A DNA stretch of 64,000 nucleotides, taken from UBA6398 sp963644855 (lineage in GTDB: Bacteria; Bacteroidota; Bacteroidia; Bacteroidales; Bacteroidaceae). The position numbers and the translations under genes were made by a program. The DNA is taken from assembly GCA_963644855.1 (NCBI GenBank), contig CAVIQL010000004.1:1-64000 (forward strand), read 5' to 3'. The notes below the pieces were generated by a model. The model saw only the letters and a list, made by a program, of their open reading frames with translations, was not told the DNA's origin and ran no database searches. Numbering within the stretch: position 1 is the stretch's first letter; each line of letters begins with the position of its first letter. This document shows, one piece after another, positions 52,200 through 61,431 of this stretch.

Positions 52200-54230
52200 A
52201 TGAGAAACAAATTTATCAATCCCATCAAGAGAGGGATAGGAGTATTACCGCTACTAATCCTCATGCTTGTGAGCGCAACCCCAATCAAGGCACAGGAAAG
52301 TTATGGCTTGAAAATTGCCGGAGTTGAGGTTACAAGCGAAAACTGCAACGACCTCAGCGTAATCTCGAGCGTGAGAGGAAAGGTGAAATACGACCCCGCC
52401 ACAAATACACTCTACCTCGAAGACGCAAGAATTGCGAACTTAGGAAGAGGAATTACCAATCAATCATTAGACAGACTTATAATAAACGTAACTGGCGAAG
52501 ACACCATTATAACAGAATACAGCGACGCAATAGAATTGGGCACTTGTCAAACAATAATAAAAGGTAACGGAAAACTCAAGGTAGTGTCAAACTATTGTAA
52601 TGGCATTTCCTTCAAAAATTCGCTTGAAATAGACAGCTGCACACTGCATGTTCAAAGTTATTTTAGTTATGGTATTACAGGGAAAAAAGAAGAAAACGAT
52701 GAAAACAGAGGAAGTCTCGCCATACACAACGCAAAAGTAACGACAGAAAGCTCTTCTGGCTCTATCTGCAACATTGCTTCGCTCGACCTCGACAGTTGCG
52801 TAATCTTCAATCCCAAAGGCGCAGCGTTTAACGAATCCCTGCATGCTGTTGCGTTCAAAGGAGAAATGGTAAAAGGAAAAGTAATTATCGAAAGAGGAAC
52901 AGAAGTAAACTATGGTTTAAAAATTGCCGGAGTTGACGTTACAGACAAAAACTGCAACGATTTAAGCGAAATCACAGGTGTAGACGGAATTATAAAATAC
53001 AATCCCGAAGACCAAATTCTCACTCTTGAAAACGTAACCATCGCAACAGACGAAGTAACTGGTGGTATACACAACGATTCTATAGAAAACCTTATAATAA
53101 ATATAACGGGAGAGAACAATGTAAAAGCATATTACCCTGCAATATATTCCGCTCTTCCTACAACTATTCAAGGAGACGGAACACTCAACGCGAATAGCGC
53201 TACATTTTTCGGCATTGGCGTAGCAAAAGATACCCTTACAATTGATGGTTGCACCGTAAACGCAAATGGTTGTTGGGGTATCATGGGAGGAAACGAAGAT
53301 GTAGTACTTTCTATTAAGAACAATGCGAAAGTTTCAGCTGAGGGCAACAATGGTTCAATCCTTAGCTTTAGTTCTCTCGCGCTTGACAAGAGCGTTGCAA
53401 TCGTCAGCCCAATCGGAGTAGCTTTTGACGATTCTCTTAGAGCCGTTGTGCGCAATGGGAATGTTGTTAACGACTTAGTAGTAATTGATAAGCCTATTTA
53501 CTATGGCTTGGTGATTGCCGGATATTCTGTAACAAGCAAAAACTACAACGACTTAAGCGTAATCCCAGGCGTGAGCGGAACGGCGAAATACGACCCCGAA
53601 ACTAAAACTCTCTTCCTTGAAGACGCAAAAATTTCGTATTTCGGAAATTGTATTAAAAATGATACTGTAGACGGACTCACAATAAACATAACTGGCGAAT
53701 CACAAGCTATAGCAAGTATTGGCCACGGAATATATTTGGGCTTTAACTCGACGACAATCAAGGGTGGCGGAAAACTCTTGGCAGTGTCAAACTTCGGAAG
53801 TTACGGAATTTTCTTCGCAAAATCGCTTGAGATAGACAGTTGCAAACTGCATGTCCAAGGAGATTGCGGTATCGCAGGAAAAAACGGAACCGAAGAAAGT
53901 CTCATCATACGCAACACCGACATATATGCATATGCTCCAAATGGTCCTATTTGCAAAATTGCTTCGCTCACGCTTGACGGCTGCAAGATAACTAATCCCG
54001 AAGAAGCTGCGTTTGACGAAAACGTTAAAGCTGTTGCGCTCAACGGAGAGATATTTACGGGCACTTTGGAGATAACATCCGACCGTACAGTAGGCATCAA
54101 GGACGTGAAATCCAAAGTTTCAACCCTCAAACAAGGCATCTACAGCCTTGACGGAGTTTACCTCGGCAACGATTTCGACTCTCTGCCAAAGGGTATTTAT
54201 ATCAAGGACGGAAAGAAAGTTTTGAAGTAA
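52200..54230 (+). CDS. secreted protein with three tandem beta repeats
   Basis: A 676-residue exported protein; signal peptide ending TPIKAQ. Three repeats of about 200 residues begin SYGLKIAGVEVTSENCNDLS, NYGLKIAGVDVTDKNCNDLS and YYGLVIAGYSVTSKNYNDLS. Each continues with a KYDP..TLYLEDA-like segment and short beta strands (LIINVTGED, TIKGNGKL, IDSCTLHV), as expected for a right-handed beta-helix or stacked-strand fold. The end, PKGIYIKDGKKVLK, resembles a C-terminal sorting tail. A TTG ten codons upstream is possible but would put extra residues before the signal. The gene is flanked by direct array copies L and M. No enzymatic motif is seen. Confidence 0.72.
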   Translation: MRNKFINPIKRGIGVLPLLILMLVSATPIKAQESYGLKIAGVEVTSENCNDLSVISSVRGKVKYDPATNTLYLEDARIANLGRGITNQSLDRLIINVTGEDTIITEYSDAIELGTCQTIIKGNGKLKVVSNYCNGISFKNSLEIDSCTLHVQSYFSYGITGKKEENDENRGSLAIHNAKVTTESSSGSICNIASLDLDSCVIFNPKGAAFNESLHAVAFKGEMVKGKVIIERGTEVNYGLKIAGVDVTDKNCNDLSEITGVDGIIKYNPEDQILTLENVTIATDEVTGGIHNDSIENLIINITGENNVKAYYPAIYSALPTTIQGDGTLNANSATFFGIGVAKDTLTIDGCTVNANGCWGIMGGNEDVVLSIKNNAKVSAEGNNGSILSFSSLALDKSVAIVSPIGVAFDDSLRAVVRNGNVVNDLVVIDKPIYYGLVIAGYSVTSKNYNDLSVIPGVSGTAKYDPETKTLFLEDAKISYFGNCIKNDTVDGLTINITGESQAIASIGHGIYLGFNSTTIKGGGKLLAVSNFGSYGIFFAKSLEIDSCKLHVQGDCGIAGKNGTEESLIIRNTDIYAYAPNGPICKIASLTLDGCKITNPEEAAFDENVKAVALNGEIFTGTLEITSDRTVGIKDVKSKVSTLKQGIYSLDGVYLGNDFDSLPKGIYIKDGKKVLK

Positions 54231-54281
54231 CATTGCAGAATTGCCTACGGTTTACGACCGAAGGCTTACCATAAAGAATTA

Positions 54282-54319
54282 AGGGACAAGCCCGCCACCG
54301 ACGGACTTGTCCTTTTTTT
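54282..54319 (+). terminator. Rho-independent terminator
   Basis: GGACAAG (54284-54290) pairs with CTTGTCC (54306-54312), followed by TTTTTTT. It ends the three-repeat gene. Confidence 0.85.
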
Positions 54320-54369
54320 ATCTATCTCACAAGCCGTGCCGAAAACCTTGTTTCTCAGGCAAAAAAAGC

Positions 54370-54543
54370 CACACGGCATATCGCAAAAACAATAACCGAT
54401 ATTTTTTAAACAATAACCGATATTTTTCAAATAATATCAGACATTATTTTAACCACATGGGACATCGTAAAAACGAGGTCCAATCNNNNNNNNNNTATCT
54501 AATCTAAATTCCATGGCTTAGAATTTAAATTAGAAGCCTTGAA
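54370..54543. repeat. 21-bp-period array M (direct copy of array L, interrupted by Ns)
   Basis: GCAAAAAC (54383), cores AATAACCGATATT (54391), AATAACCGATATT (54412), AATATCAGACATT (54433), CACATGGGACATC (54454) and GAGGTCCAATC (54475, cut by the gap), then TCCATGGCTTAGA (54510) and TAGAAGCCTTGAA (54531). Linkers are TTTTAAAC, TTTCAAAT, ATTTTAAC, GTAAAAAC, ATCTAAAT and ATTTAAAT. The lattice phase changes by 7 bases across the N gap. Confidence 0.92.
54486..54495. other. assembly gap (10 Ns)
   Basis: Ten Ns inside array M, most likely an arbitrary-size scaffold gap caused by the repeat. Confidence 0.9.
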
Positions 54544-54713
54544 ATTTTACATTGTTCCATACAAGGGTAAAACAAATACAATCAATCACCTCTACAAACC
54601 TAAAGTATCTACACAATGACTTTGTAAAGCAAAAAAAATGGCAACAACGGCACAAAACATCAGTATTTGTGCTACTTTTCACAATTTACGAAGCTAAGAA
54701 TGTGCTTTTTCAT

Positions 54714-54721
54714 TATATTTG
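54714..54721 (+). promoter_or_regulatory. -7 element for the rhamnosidase cluster
   Basis: TATATTTG, 34 bases before the ATG at 54755. It overlaps an in-frame TTG at 54719, ruling out the longer start. The rest of the 524-base gap holds array M and no gene. Confidence 0.5.
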
Positions 54722-54754
54722 CAGTTATACCAAGAAACTAATCAAACCATATCA

Positions 54755-56572
54755 ATGAATATATTCAAGATTCTCTGTCTGGCATCGGCCGCTTTGCTCG
54801 CCACTCCGTCAGAAGCCCAAAATTGTGTTCCCGCAGATGGGGCGAAAAAATGTGCTATGAAGTGCTGTATAAACAATATTCCCGCGCTCCAAGGCATTAG
54901 TATGCAAACCGACCGCCGTGTAGTTTCCTACATATTGCCCAAGCGCATAATGTGGAAGCAAAGCACAGGCGGCTCAACCATTGAAAACGAGCAAATACTG
55001 CTGAAAAACAATTACGGACAGACTGCCCTCGGAGGCATATCGTTCTGCCACTTGAAAAACGGCACTGGCGGAATGAACTCCATGCTATTCGACTTCGGAG
55101 CAGAGCTTCAGGGCGGAATACAAATCGTTACGGGCGGCGCGCCGGCAAACAGCGTGAAGCTACGCATACGTTTCGGAGAATCGGCATCAGAGGCAATGTG
55201 TGATATAGACGGCAAAAACGGTGCTACCAACGACCATGCCATGCGCGATTTCGTACATCAGGTGCCCGGAATGGGCGTTTCGGAAGTAGGAAATTCGGGA
55301 TTCCGCTTCGTGCGTATCGACGTGTTGGGCGACAATGCCGACCTGCTACTACAAGAAGTGCGCGCAGCATTCAGATACAGAGACATACCCTACCTTGGTT
55401 CGTTTGAATGCGACAACGAAAGGCTCAACAAAATATGGCAAACGGGCGCATACACCGTACACCTCAACATGCAGCAATACTTGTGGGACGGCATCAAACG
55501 CGACCGCCTGGTGTGGACCGGAGATATCAACCCCGAAGTGCTGACAATAGCTACCGTATTCGGCGCAAACGATGTGGTGAACAAAAGTCTCGACCTCTCA
55601 AAAGAAAACTTCAAGCCCACGCAATGGATGTGCACAATTTCGAGCTACTCCATTTGGTGGATGATAACCCATTACCAATGGTATCTCTACACCGGCAACA
55701 AAAAATATCTTGACGAGCAGAAAGAATATACCACAGAACTCATAGGCGAACTAATGAAATACGTTGACGACAAAGGATATGAGAAACTCAACGCACGATT
55801 CCTCGATTGGCCTTCCTCGGAAAACCCCAAAGGCATTGATGCCGGACTACAAGCTATAATGGTAATGGCTTTTGATACCGCAGAAAAGCTCGAAACAATT
55901 TGGGGAAACACCGAACTCGCACAAAAATGCGCCGACCTTGCAAAAAAGATGAGAAAATGTCGCCGCGATTTCAACAATTCAAAACAAGCAGCGTCGTTAA
56001 ATGCCATCGCAGGAATGATTGAGCCCGCAAAAGCAGCAAAGAAAACAATTCTGCCAGGCGGTGCCAAAGATTTCTCAACTTTCTACGGATATTACATGCT
56101 CGAAGCACTCGCTTTGGCAGGCAACTATACAGAAGCAATGGACATCATGAGCGAATATTGGGGTGCAATGATCGATCTTGGAGCTACTACTTTCTGGGAA
56201 GACTTTAATATCGATTGGACAAAGAACGCTGCACGCATTGACGAACTCGTTCCCGAAGGAAAAATCGACATACATCAATCCTATGGCAACTATTGCTACA
56301 AAGGTTTCCGACATTCATTCTGCCATGGTTGGGCTTCAGGTCCCACAACCTGGCTAAGTGCGCACGTTCTCGGAGTGAAAGTGCTTGAACCAGGCTGCAA
56401 AAAAGTTGCAATAGAACCGCATCTCGGCAATCTGAAATGGGCAAAAGGCACATTCCCCACACCTTACGGAGTGATTACCATCTCACACAAAATGGGCAGC
56501 AACGGAAAGATAGAATCTGAAATCGCAGCTCCCCAAGGCGTAGAGATAGTAAAAAGCGAAGACATAAAATAA
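54755..56572 (+). CDS. GH78-like alpha-L-rhamnosidase
   Basis: A 605-residue exported glycoside hydrolase, signal peptide ending TPSEAQ. The N-terminal about 210 residues are a beta-sandwich, followed by an alpha/alpha-barrel beginning YLGSFECDNERLNKIWQTG. The block LWDGIKRDRLVWTGDINPE matches the GH78 region that carries the catalytic acid. A C-terminal beta domain (VLEPGCKKVAIEPHLGNL) closes the protein. It should release terminal rhamnose from pectin-type or other glycans. It is first in a three-gene cluster with the GH106-like and DUF3863-like genes; the gap to the next gene is 10 bases. Confidence 0.83.
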   Translation: MNIFKILCLASAALLATPSEAQNCVPADGAKKCAMKCCINNIPALQGISMQTDRRVVSYILPKRIMWKQSTGGSTIENEQILLKNNYGQTALGGISFCHLKNGTGGMNSMLFDFGAELQGGIQIVTGGAPANSVKLRIRFGESASEAMCDIDGKNGATNDHAMRDFVHQVPGMGVSEVGNSGFRFVRIDVLGDNADLLLQEVRAAFRYRDIPYLGSFECDNERLNKIWQTGAYTVHLNMQQYLWDGIKRDRLVWTGDINPEVLTIATVFGANDVVNKSLDLSKENFKPTQWMCTISSYSIWWMITHYQWYLYTGNKKYLDEQKEYTTELIGELMKYVDDKGYEKLNARFLDWPSSENPKGIDAGLQAIMVMAFDTAEKLETIWGNTELAQKCADLAKKMRKCRRDFNNSKQAASLNAIAGMIEPAKAAKKTILPGGAKDFSTFYGYYMLEALALAGNYTEAMDIMSEYWGAMIDLGATTFWEDFNIDWTKNAARIDELVPEGKIDIHQSYGNYCYKGFRHSFCHGWASGPTTWLSAHVLGVKVLEPGCKKVAIEPHLGNLKWAKGTFPTPYGVITISHKMGSNGKIESEIAAPQGVEIVKSEDIK

Positions 56573-56582
56573 TAACTATATC

Positions 56583-59500
56583 ATGAAAATCAAAAACATA
56601 ATAAAAGCCGCAGCCTTTTCGGGCGTAGCTATACTCGCAGCAAACAATGCTGGTGCACAATTCAAGCAAGCACCGATAGCCACAATGGAGTCTACATTCC
56701 GTTGTATCCCCGATTCGCAAAAGATTGCCGTTTATTGGTATTGGATGTCAGACAACATTTCCAAAGAAGGCGTTGTAAAAGATTTGCAAGCCATGAAACG
56801 CGTGGGAATAAACCGCGTGCAAATCGGAAATATCGGCGGGCAAGAAGTGCCATATGGTAAAGTAAAAGTATTTTCTCCCGAATGGTGGGAAGTAATTCAT
56901 ACAGCGCTCAAAACCGCTGGCGACCTCGGCATCGAAGTCGGAATATTCAATTGCCCAGGTTGGAGTCAGAGCGGCGGACCATGGGTTAAGCCCAACCAAG
57001 CCATGAGATACCTTGCAGAATCACGCACAAAAGTTACCGGTGGCAAATTATTGAAGATACAACTTCCCGAAATCGACAAAGAAGCTCAAGATGTAAAAGT
57101 TCTTGCATTCCCCGACCTTGAAATTGCACCCACACTCAAAGCTCAGCAATCCATAGGCAGCGCAAAAACAATTGATTTCCATAGCGACAAAGCGACTACC
57201 GTGAGAAGCGTAACATTTACCTGCAAAAAACAAATGTTCCTGAACAACGCCACGCTCTACGCTAAAGACGGCAACGACTATAAATTTGTGCGCAACATAA
57301 CACTTGACCGCCGCAATGCCGAACTAAACGTTGGCTTTGTTCCCTATGCTCCAATCGTTGTATCGATTCCCGAAACATCATCTACCGACTTCCGTATCGT
57401 ATTTGCCGGTGATGAAGATAAATTCCAAGATATCGTTCTGTCAGAGAACCCTGTTGTAGACAGCTATCCCGAGAAAACTTTGGAAAAGATGTGGCAAACT
57501 CCCCACCCGTTCTGGTATGATTACATGTGGAAGCCATCTACAGAATGCAGCGACAAGAAGCTTGTAATGAATGCGCAACAAGTACTCGATTTGACAGAGA
57601 ATTTCCAAAACGGAGTGCTCACATGGAACGCCCCAAAAGGAAAATGGACAATTCTAAGAACCGCAATGGTGCCCACAGGTACGACAAACGCTCCGGCTTC
57701 TCCCGAAGCAACGGGATACGAAACCGACAAAATGAGCGCAAAACACGTGGCTGCACATTTTGATGCGTTTCTCGGTGAAATAATGCGCCGTATACCCGCA
57801 CAAGATCGCAAGACTTTCAAAATTGTTGTAGAAGACAGCTACGAAACAGGCGGACAAAATTGGACAGATGAAATGATTCCTGAATTCAAGAAACGTTATG
57901 GTTACGATCCTGTGCCGTTTATCCCAACATTCTATGGTTATGTCGTAAATTCCGAAGACCAAAGCGACCGTTTCCTTTGGGATGTGCGTCGTCTAATCGC
58001 AGATATGGTGAGCTACGAATATGTTGGTGGACTCAAAAAGGTAAGTAACGAACACGGGCTTACCACATGGCTCGAGAACTATGGCCATTGGGGATTTCCG
58101 GGTGAGTTCTTGCAATACGGAGGTCAGAGCGATGAAATAGCTGGTGAGTTCTGGAGCGCAGGAGATTTGGGAGACATTGAAAACAGAATAGCTTCATCTT
58201 GCGGACATATATATGGTAAACGTCGCGTATGGGCAGAATCGTTTACTTGTGGCGGTCCTGATTTTTCACGTTACCCCGGAGAAATGAAACAAAGAGGCGA
58301 CAAATTCTTTGCAGAAGGCATCAATAATACGCTTTATCATCTTTATATTCAGCAACCCGACGATCGTGCACCGGGTATAAACGCTCCTTTTGGCAATGAA
58401 TTTAATCGTTTGAACACTTGGTTCTCTCAATTAGACGTGTTCAACAAATATATCAAGCGCTGCAACTATATGCTACAACAAGGATACTATGTGGCAGACG
58501 TAGCATATTATATTGGTGAAGACGCACCCAAGATGACAGGAATAAGAAATCCCGAAATTCCGCAAGGATACTCCTACGATTACATCAACGCAGAAGTTAT
58601 AGAAAAGAGCGGCCGTGTAGAAGATGGGAAACTTGTTATCGATGGCGGAATGAAATATAGCGTGCTCGTTTTGCCGCCTCAAAACACCATGCGTCCCGAA
58701 TTTATCGCAAAACTACAAAAGCTCGTAAAAGACGGACTTGTTATAATTGGTCCGAAACCCGAACGTTCTCCGAGTTTACAGAACTATCCTACTGCAGACA
58801 AACAGGTTTCTGAAATAGCAACCGAGATGTGGGGCGGCGACAAATACTTCAATCGTGTGGTTGCTTACGGAAAAGGAAAAGTTTACCCCCATGCTTCGAT
58901 TGAAGAAGTTATGGCTGATTTAGGTATTGTGCCTGACTTCAAAAGCAACGACCCAGTTCTTCCTATCACGTTCTTGCATCGCAGCCTTCCCGATGCCGAT
59001 GTTTATTTTGTGGCAAACCAAGGCGACAAGGCTATAAGTTTCAACGGTTCGTTTAGGACCATTGGTAAAACCCCAGAACTTTGGAATCCACAAACGGCAG
59101 AAGTTCGTGTTTTGCCGCAATACACAAAACTTTCGAAAACAACCGAAATTCCGATGGAATTACAACCACTCGAAAGTGCATTCATTGTATTCCGAAACAA
59201 TACCGATTCAACAACAGGTATGAACTATCCCGAAAAGAATGTATTGGCAGCAATTTCTACACCATGGACAGTAGCATTCGAGCAAGGCAAAGGTGGTCCG
59301 GAAAATAAGGTTACGTTCTACACTTTGTCTGATTGGTCAAAAAATTCAGACAGTAAAATCAAATACTTCTCTGGACACGCAATCTACACCAACAGTTTCA
59401 AGATTTCAAAATTGCCCGAAGGGGAAACCTACATTGACCTTGGCAAAGTCATGGTCATGGCAAAAGTAAAAATCAACGGCGAAGAAGTTGGCGGAGTTTG

Positions 59501-59735
59501 GACACCGCCTTATCGTCTTAACATCACGAAATACCTAAAAAAGGGCGTAAACAATGTAGAAGTTGACGTTGTGAACAATTGGCGAAACCGTTTGATTGGC
59601 GAGAAGAACTTGCCCGAAAGCGAACGCTTTACTTTCCAAACGTTCACCTACCTCAACAAAGATTCCGAGCTTCAAGAATCTGGACTTATAGGTCCTGTGG
59701 AGATACAAAACTATAAATACGAACTAAAAAAGTAA
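56583..59735 (+). CDS. GH106-like alpha-L-rhamnosidase
   Basis: A 1050-residue exported enzyme, signal peptide ending NNAGAQ. The start of the catalytic region (AVYWYWMSDNISKEGVVKDL, MKRVGINRVQIGNIGGQEVP, WWEVIHTALKTAGDLGIEVG) is typical of GH106, with a long (beta/alpha)8 core, then VEDSYETGGQNWTDEMIPEF, and C-terminal beta-sandwiches ending in a sugar-binding-like domain (VKINGEEVGGVWTPPYRLNI). It should cleave terminal alpha-L-rhamnosides. Having both GH78-like and GH106-like enzymes together suggests a rhamnose-rich substrate such as rhamnogalacturonan. Six bases separate it from the next gene. Confidence 0.86.
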   Translation: MKIKNIIKAAAFSGVAILAANNAGAQFKQAPIATMESTFRCIPDSQKIAVYWYWMSDNISKEGVVKDLQAMKRVGINRVQIGNIGGQEVPYGKVKVFSPEWWEVIHTALKTAGDLGIEVGIFNCPGWSQSGGPWVKPNQAMRYLAESRTKVTGGKLLKIQLPEIDKEAQDVKVLAFPDLEIAPTLKAQQSIGSAKTIDFHSDKATTVRSVTFTCKKQMFLNNATLYAKDGNDYKFVRNITLDRRNAELNVGFVPYAPIVVSIPETSSTDFRIVFAGDEDKFQDIVLSENPVVDSYPEKTLEKMWQTPHPFWYDYMWKPSTECSDKKLVMNAQQVLDLTENFQNGVLTWNAPKGKWTILRTAMVPTGTTNAPASPEATGYETDKMSAKHVAAHFDAFLGEIMRRIPAQDRKTFKIVVEDSYETGGQNWTDEMIPEFKKRYGYDPVPFIPTFYGYVVNSEDQSDRFLWDVRRLIADMVSYEYVGGLKKVSNEHGLTTWLENYGHWGFPGEFLQYGGQSDEIAGEFWSAGDLGDIENRIASSCGHIYGKRRVWAESFTCGGPDFSRYPGEMKQRGDKFFAEGINNTLYHLYIQQPDDRAPGINAPFGNEFNRLNTWFSQLDVFNKYIKRCNYMLQQGYYVADVAYYIGEDAPKMTGIRNPEIPQGYSYDYINAEVIEKSGRVEDGKLVIDGGMKYSVLVLPPQNTMRPEFIAKLQKLVKDGLVIIGPKPERSPSLQNYPTADKQVSEIATEMWGGDKYFNRVVAYGKGKVYPHASIEEVMADLGIVPDFKSNDPVLPITFLHRSLPDADVYFVANQGDKAISFNGSFRTIGKTPELWNPQTAEVRVLPQYTKLSKTTEIPMELQPLESAFIVFRNNTDSTTGMNYPEKNVLAAISTPWTVAFEQGKGGPENKVTFYTLSDWSKNSDSKIKYFSGHAIYTNSFKISKLPEGETYIDLGKVMVMAKVKINGEEVGGVWTPPYRLNITKYLKKGVNNVEVDVVNNWRNRLIGEKNLPESERFTFQTFTYLNKDSELQESGLIGPVEIQNYKYELKK

Positions 59736-59741
59736 ACAACC

Positions 59742-61379
59742 ATGCGTTTCAAGCAGTTGCTTCTAACAATAGCACTCACAATGTCGGCATTCCCTGTGTT
59801 TGCCGACACTGTGCCGTGCATCGCCAACATCATAAACTTTGTGCGAAAAACCGAACCACGTATTGAGGAAATCACCGACGAGATTTTGTTCAGAACCACC
59901 GAGAATCAGGCTACAAGTATGCTGAACAATAATTTGAATGGTACGTTTCTTTTGCAATACGATGCACTCATCGACCCAAAATATCAGGAGTTGATGCGTT
60001 CGCTTCCTGCCGATTTTGAAGTTGGTGCCTGGTGGGAAATTACTCAGCCCCACGTTGAAGCAGCTGGTCTCAAATGGCGTGGACAATATCCCTGGGATTG
60101 GCACGCCAACGTTGGTTTTTCCACGGGCTATACCCCACAGGAGCGTGAAAAGCTTGTAGATGTTTACATGAAAAAGTTCAAAGATGTTTTTGGCAAATAC
60201 CCTGCATCGGTAGGCTCATGGTTTATCGATGCCCATACACTTAAATATCTCGTCGACAAATACCACATCGTAGCCTCGTGCAACTGTCGTGATCAAGTTG
60301 GAACCGATGGCTACACAATTTGGGGCGGTTATTGGCAGGGCGCATACTATCCGTCGGTAAACAACGCCTATATTCCGGCGCAAACCAAGCGTTCACAAAT
60401 AAACGTCCCCGTATTCAGAATGCTCGGTAGCGATCCTCTTTATCAATATGAGTGTGGTGTTGGCGGCGTGGTGCAAGGTGTTTCAACGCTCGAGCCTATT
60501 TGTCCGGGCGGCGGCGGTAACGAAGCATGGGTAGATTGGTATTTTCAAATCATAACCCAAGATCCGGCAATGGGATATACCTATTTCCAAGCCGGGCAAG
60601 AGAATTCGTTTACATGGAAAAGCATGCGCGAAGGTTTCCTTATGCAATTGTCAAAAATTGCGGCCCTCAAAGACAAGGGAATGGTAAGAGTGGAAACACT
60701 TGAACAGTCGGGAAAAAATTTCTCAAAGCGAAACAAACTCACACCTCCCACTGCCACATCGGCACTAAGCGACTATACACCGCGCAATGCCAAGACGCTT
60801 TGGTTCAATAGCCGTTACTACCGCGCCAACTTGTTTTGGGAGAAAGGAAAATTCCGTTTCCGCGATATACAAGTGTTCAACGAAGACAACAAATCGCTTT
60901 ACCTCACTTCACCCGGAACTTCTACCGAATGTCATTACTATGCTCTTCCGCTGGTTGACGGTTGTCTTTGGAGCACTAACGACTATATGGCAGGGTTGCG
61001 CCTTCTCGAACGGCAAAGTACAGGCGAATTTTCAGAGGCAAAGATTATCGGACAAAACATTTCGGCAAATAGCTACGAAACCACGGTGAAACTTAATGTC
61101 GAAGGCGGCAAAGAATATATCATTAAGCTGAAAGAAAAAATGATAACACTCACTTCACTCCAAGGCGACGATTTTTGTTTGGAACTATCTACCGCGTCCG
61201 AAGCAAAACTCCCGTTCACCAATATTGCAGAAAAGCAAGTGAAGGCCTCGCGCGACGGTTTTGAATACTCGGCAACGCTCAAGAGCGGAACGTTCACCGA
61301 CATGCGCAGCACCAAAGGCAAAGTTTTGAGAATCATGTCCAAGTGGGGAATTATCAAACTCTATTTGGCTCAAAAATAA
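59742..61379 (+). CDS. exported DUF3863-like protein, deacetylase-like fold
   Basis: A 545-residue exported protein, signal peptide ending FPVFAD. The N-terminal about 320 residues contain NNLNGTFLLQYDALIDPKYQ, WHANVGFSTGYTPQERE and SVGSWFIDAHTLKYL, matching the DUF3863/DUF3864 pattern of Bacteroides, which looks like a NodB-type polysaccharide-deacetylase barrel. The C-terminal part is beta-rich. Its operon position after two rhamnosidases suggests a role in removing an acyl group or side chain from the same glycan, but no function is proven. Confidence 0.7.
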   Translation: MRFKQLLLTIALTMSAFPVFADTVPCIANIINFVRKTEPRIEEITDEILFRTTENQATSMLNNNLNGTFLLQYDALIDPKYQELMRSLPADFEVGAWWEITQPHVEAAGLKWRGQYPWDWHANVGFSTGYTPQEREKLVDVYMKKFKDVFGKYPASVGSWFIDAHTLKYLVDKYHIVASCNCRDQVGTDGYTIWGGYWQGAYYPSVNNAYIPAQTKRSQINVPVFRMLGSDPLYQYECGVGGVVQGVSTLEPICPGGGGNEAWVDWYFQIITQDPAMGYTYFQAGQENSFTWKSMREGFLMQLSKIAALKDKGMVRVETLEQSGKNFSKRNKLTPPTATSALSDYTPRNAKTLWFNSRYYRANLFWEKGKFRFRDIQVFNEDNKSLYLTSPGTSTECHYYALPLVDGCLWSTNDYMAGLRLLERQSTGEFSEAKIIGQNISANSYETTVKLNVEGGKEYIIKLKEKMITLTSLQGDDFCLELSTASEAKLPFTNIAEKQVKASRDGFEYSATLKSGTFTDMRSTKGKVLRIMSKWGIIKLYLAQK

Positions 61380-61401
61380 TGCGCAATAAAATACGAACAA
61401 C

Positions 61402-61409
61402 TAAATTTG
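61402..61409 (+). promoter_or_regulatory. -7 element for the thioesterase gene
   Basis: TAAATTTG, 22 bases before the start codon at 61432, so the thioesterase is probably not part of the rhamnoside operon. Confidence 0.5.
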
Positions 61410-61431
61410 CTTCGATTTCCGACCATTTGTT

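Noticed and set aside
54307..54507. Short ORF through array M
   Set aside because: It is translation of the repeat with Ns; the Asn-rich peptide reflects the array.
54552..54758. Short ORF before the rhamnosidase
   Set aside because: It is in the promoter region, has low-complexity coding and overlaps the next start.
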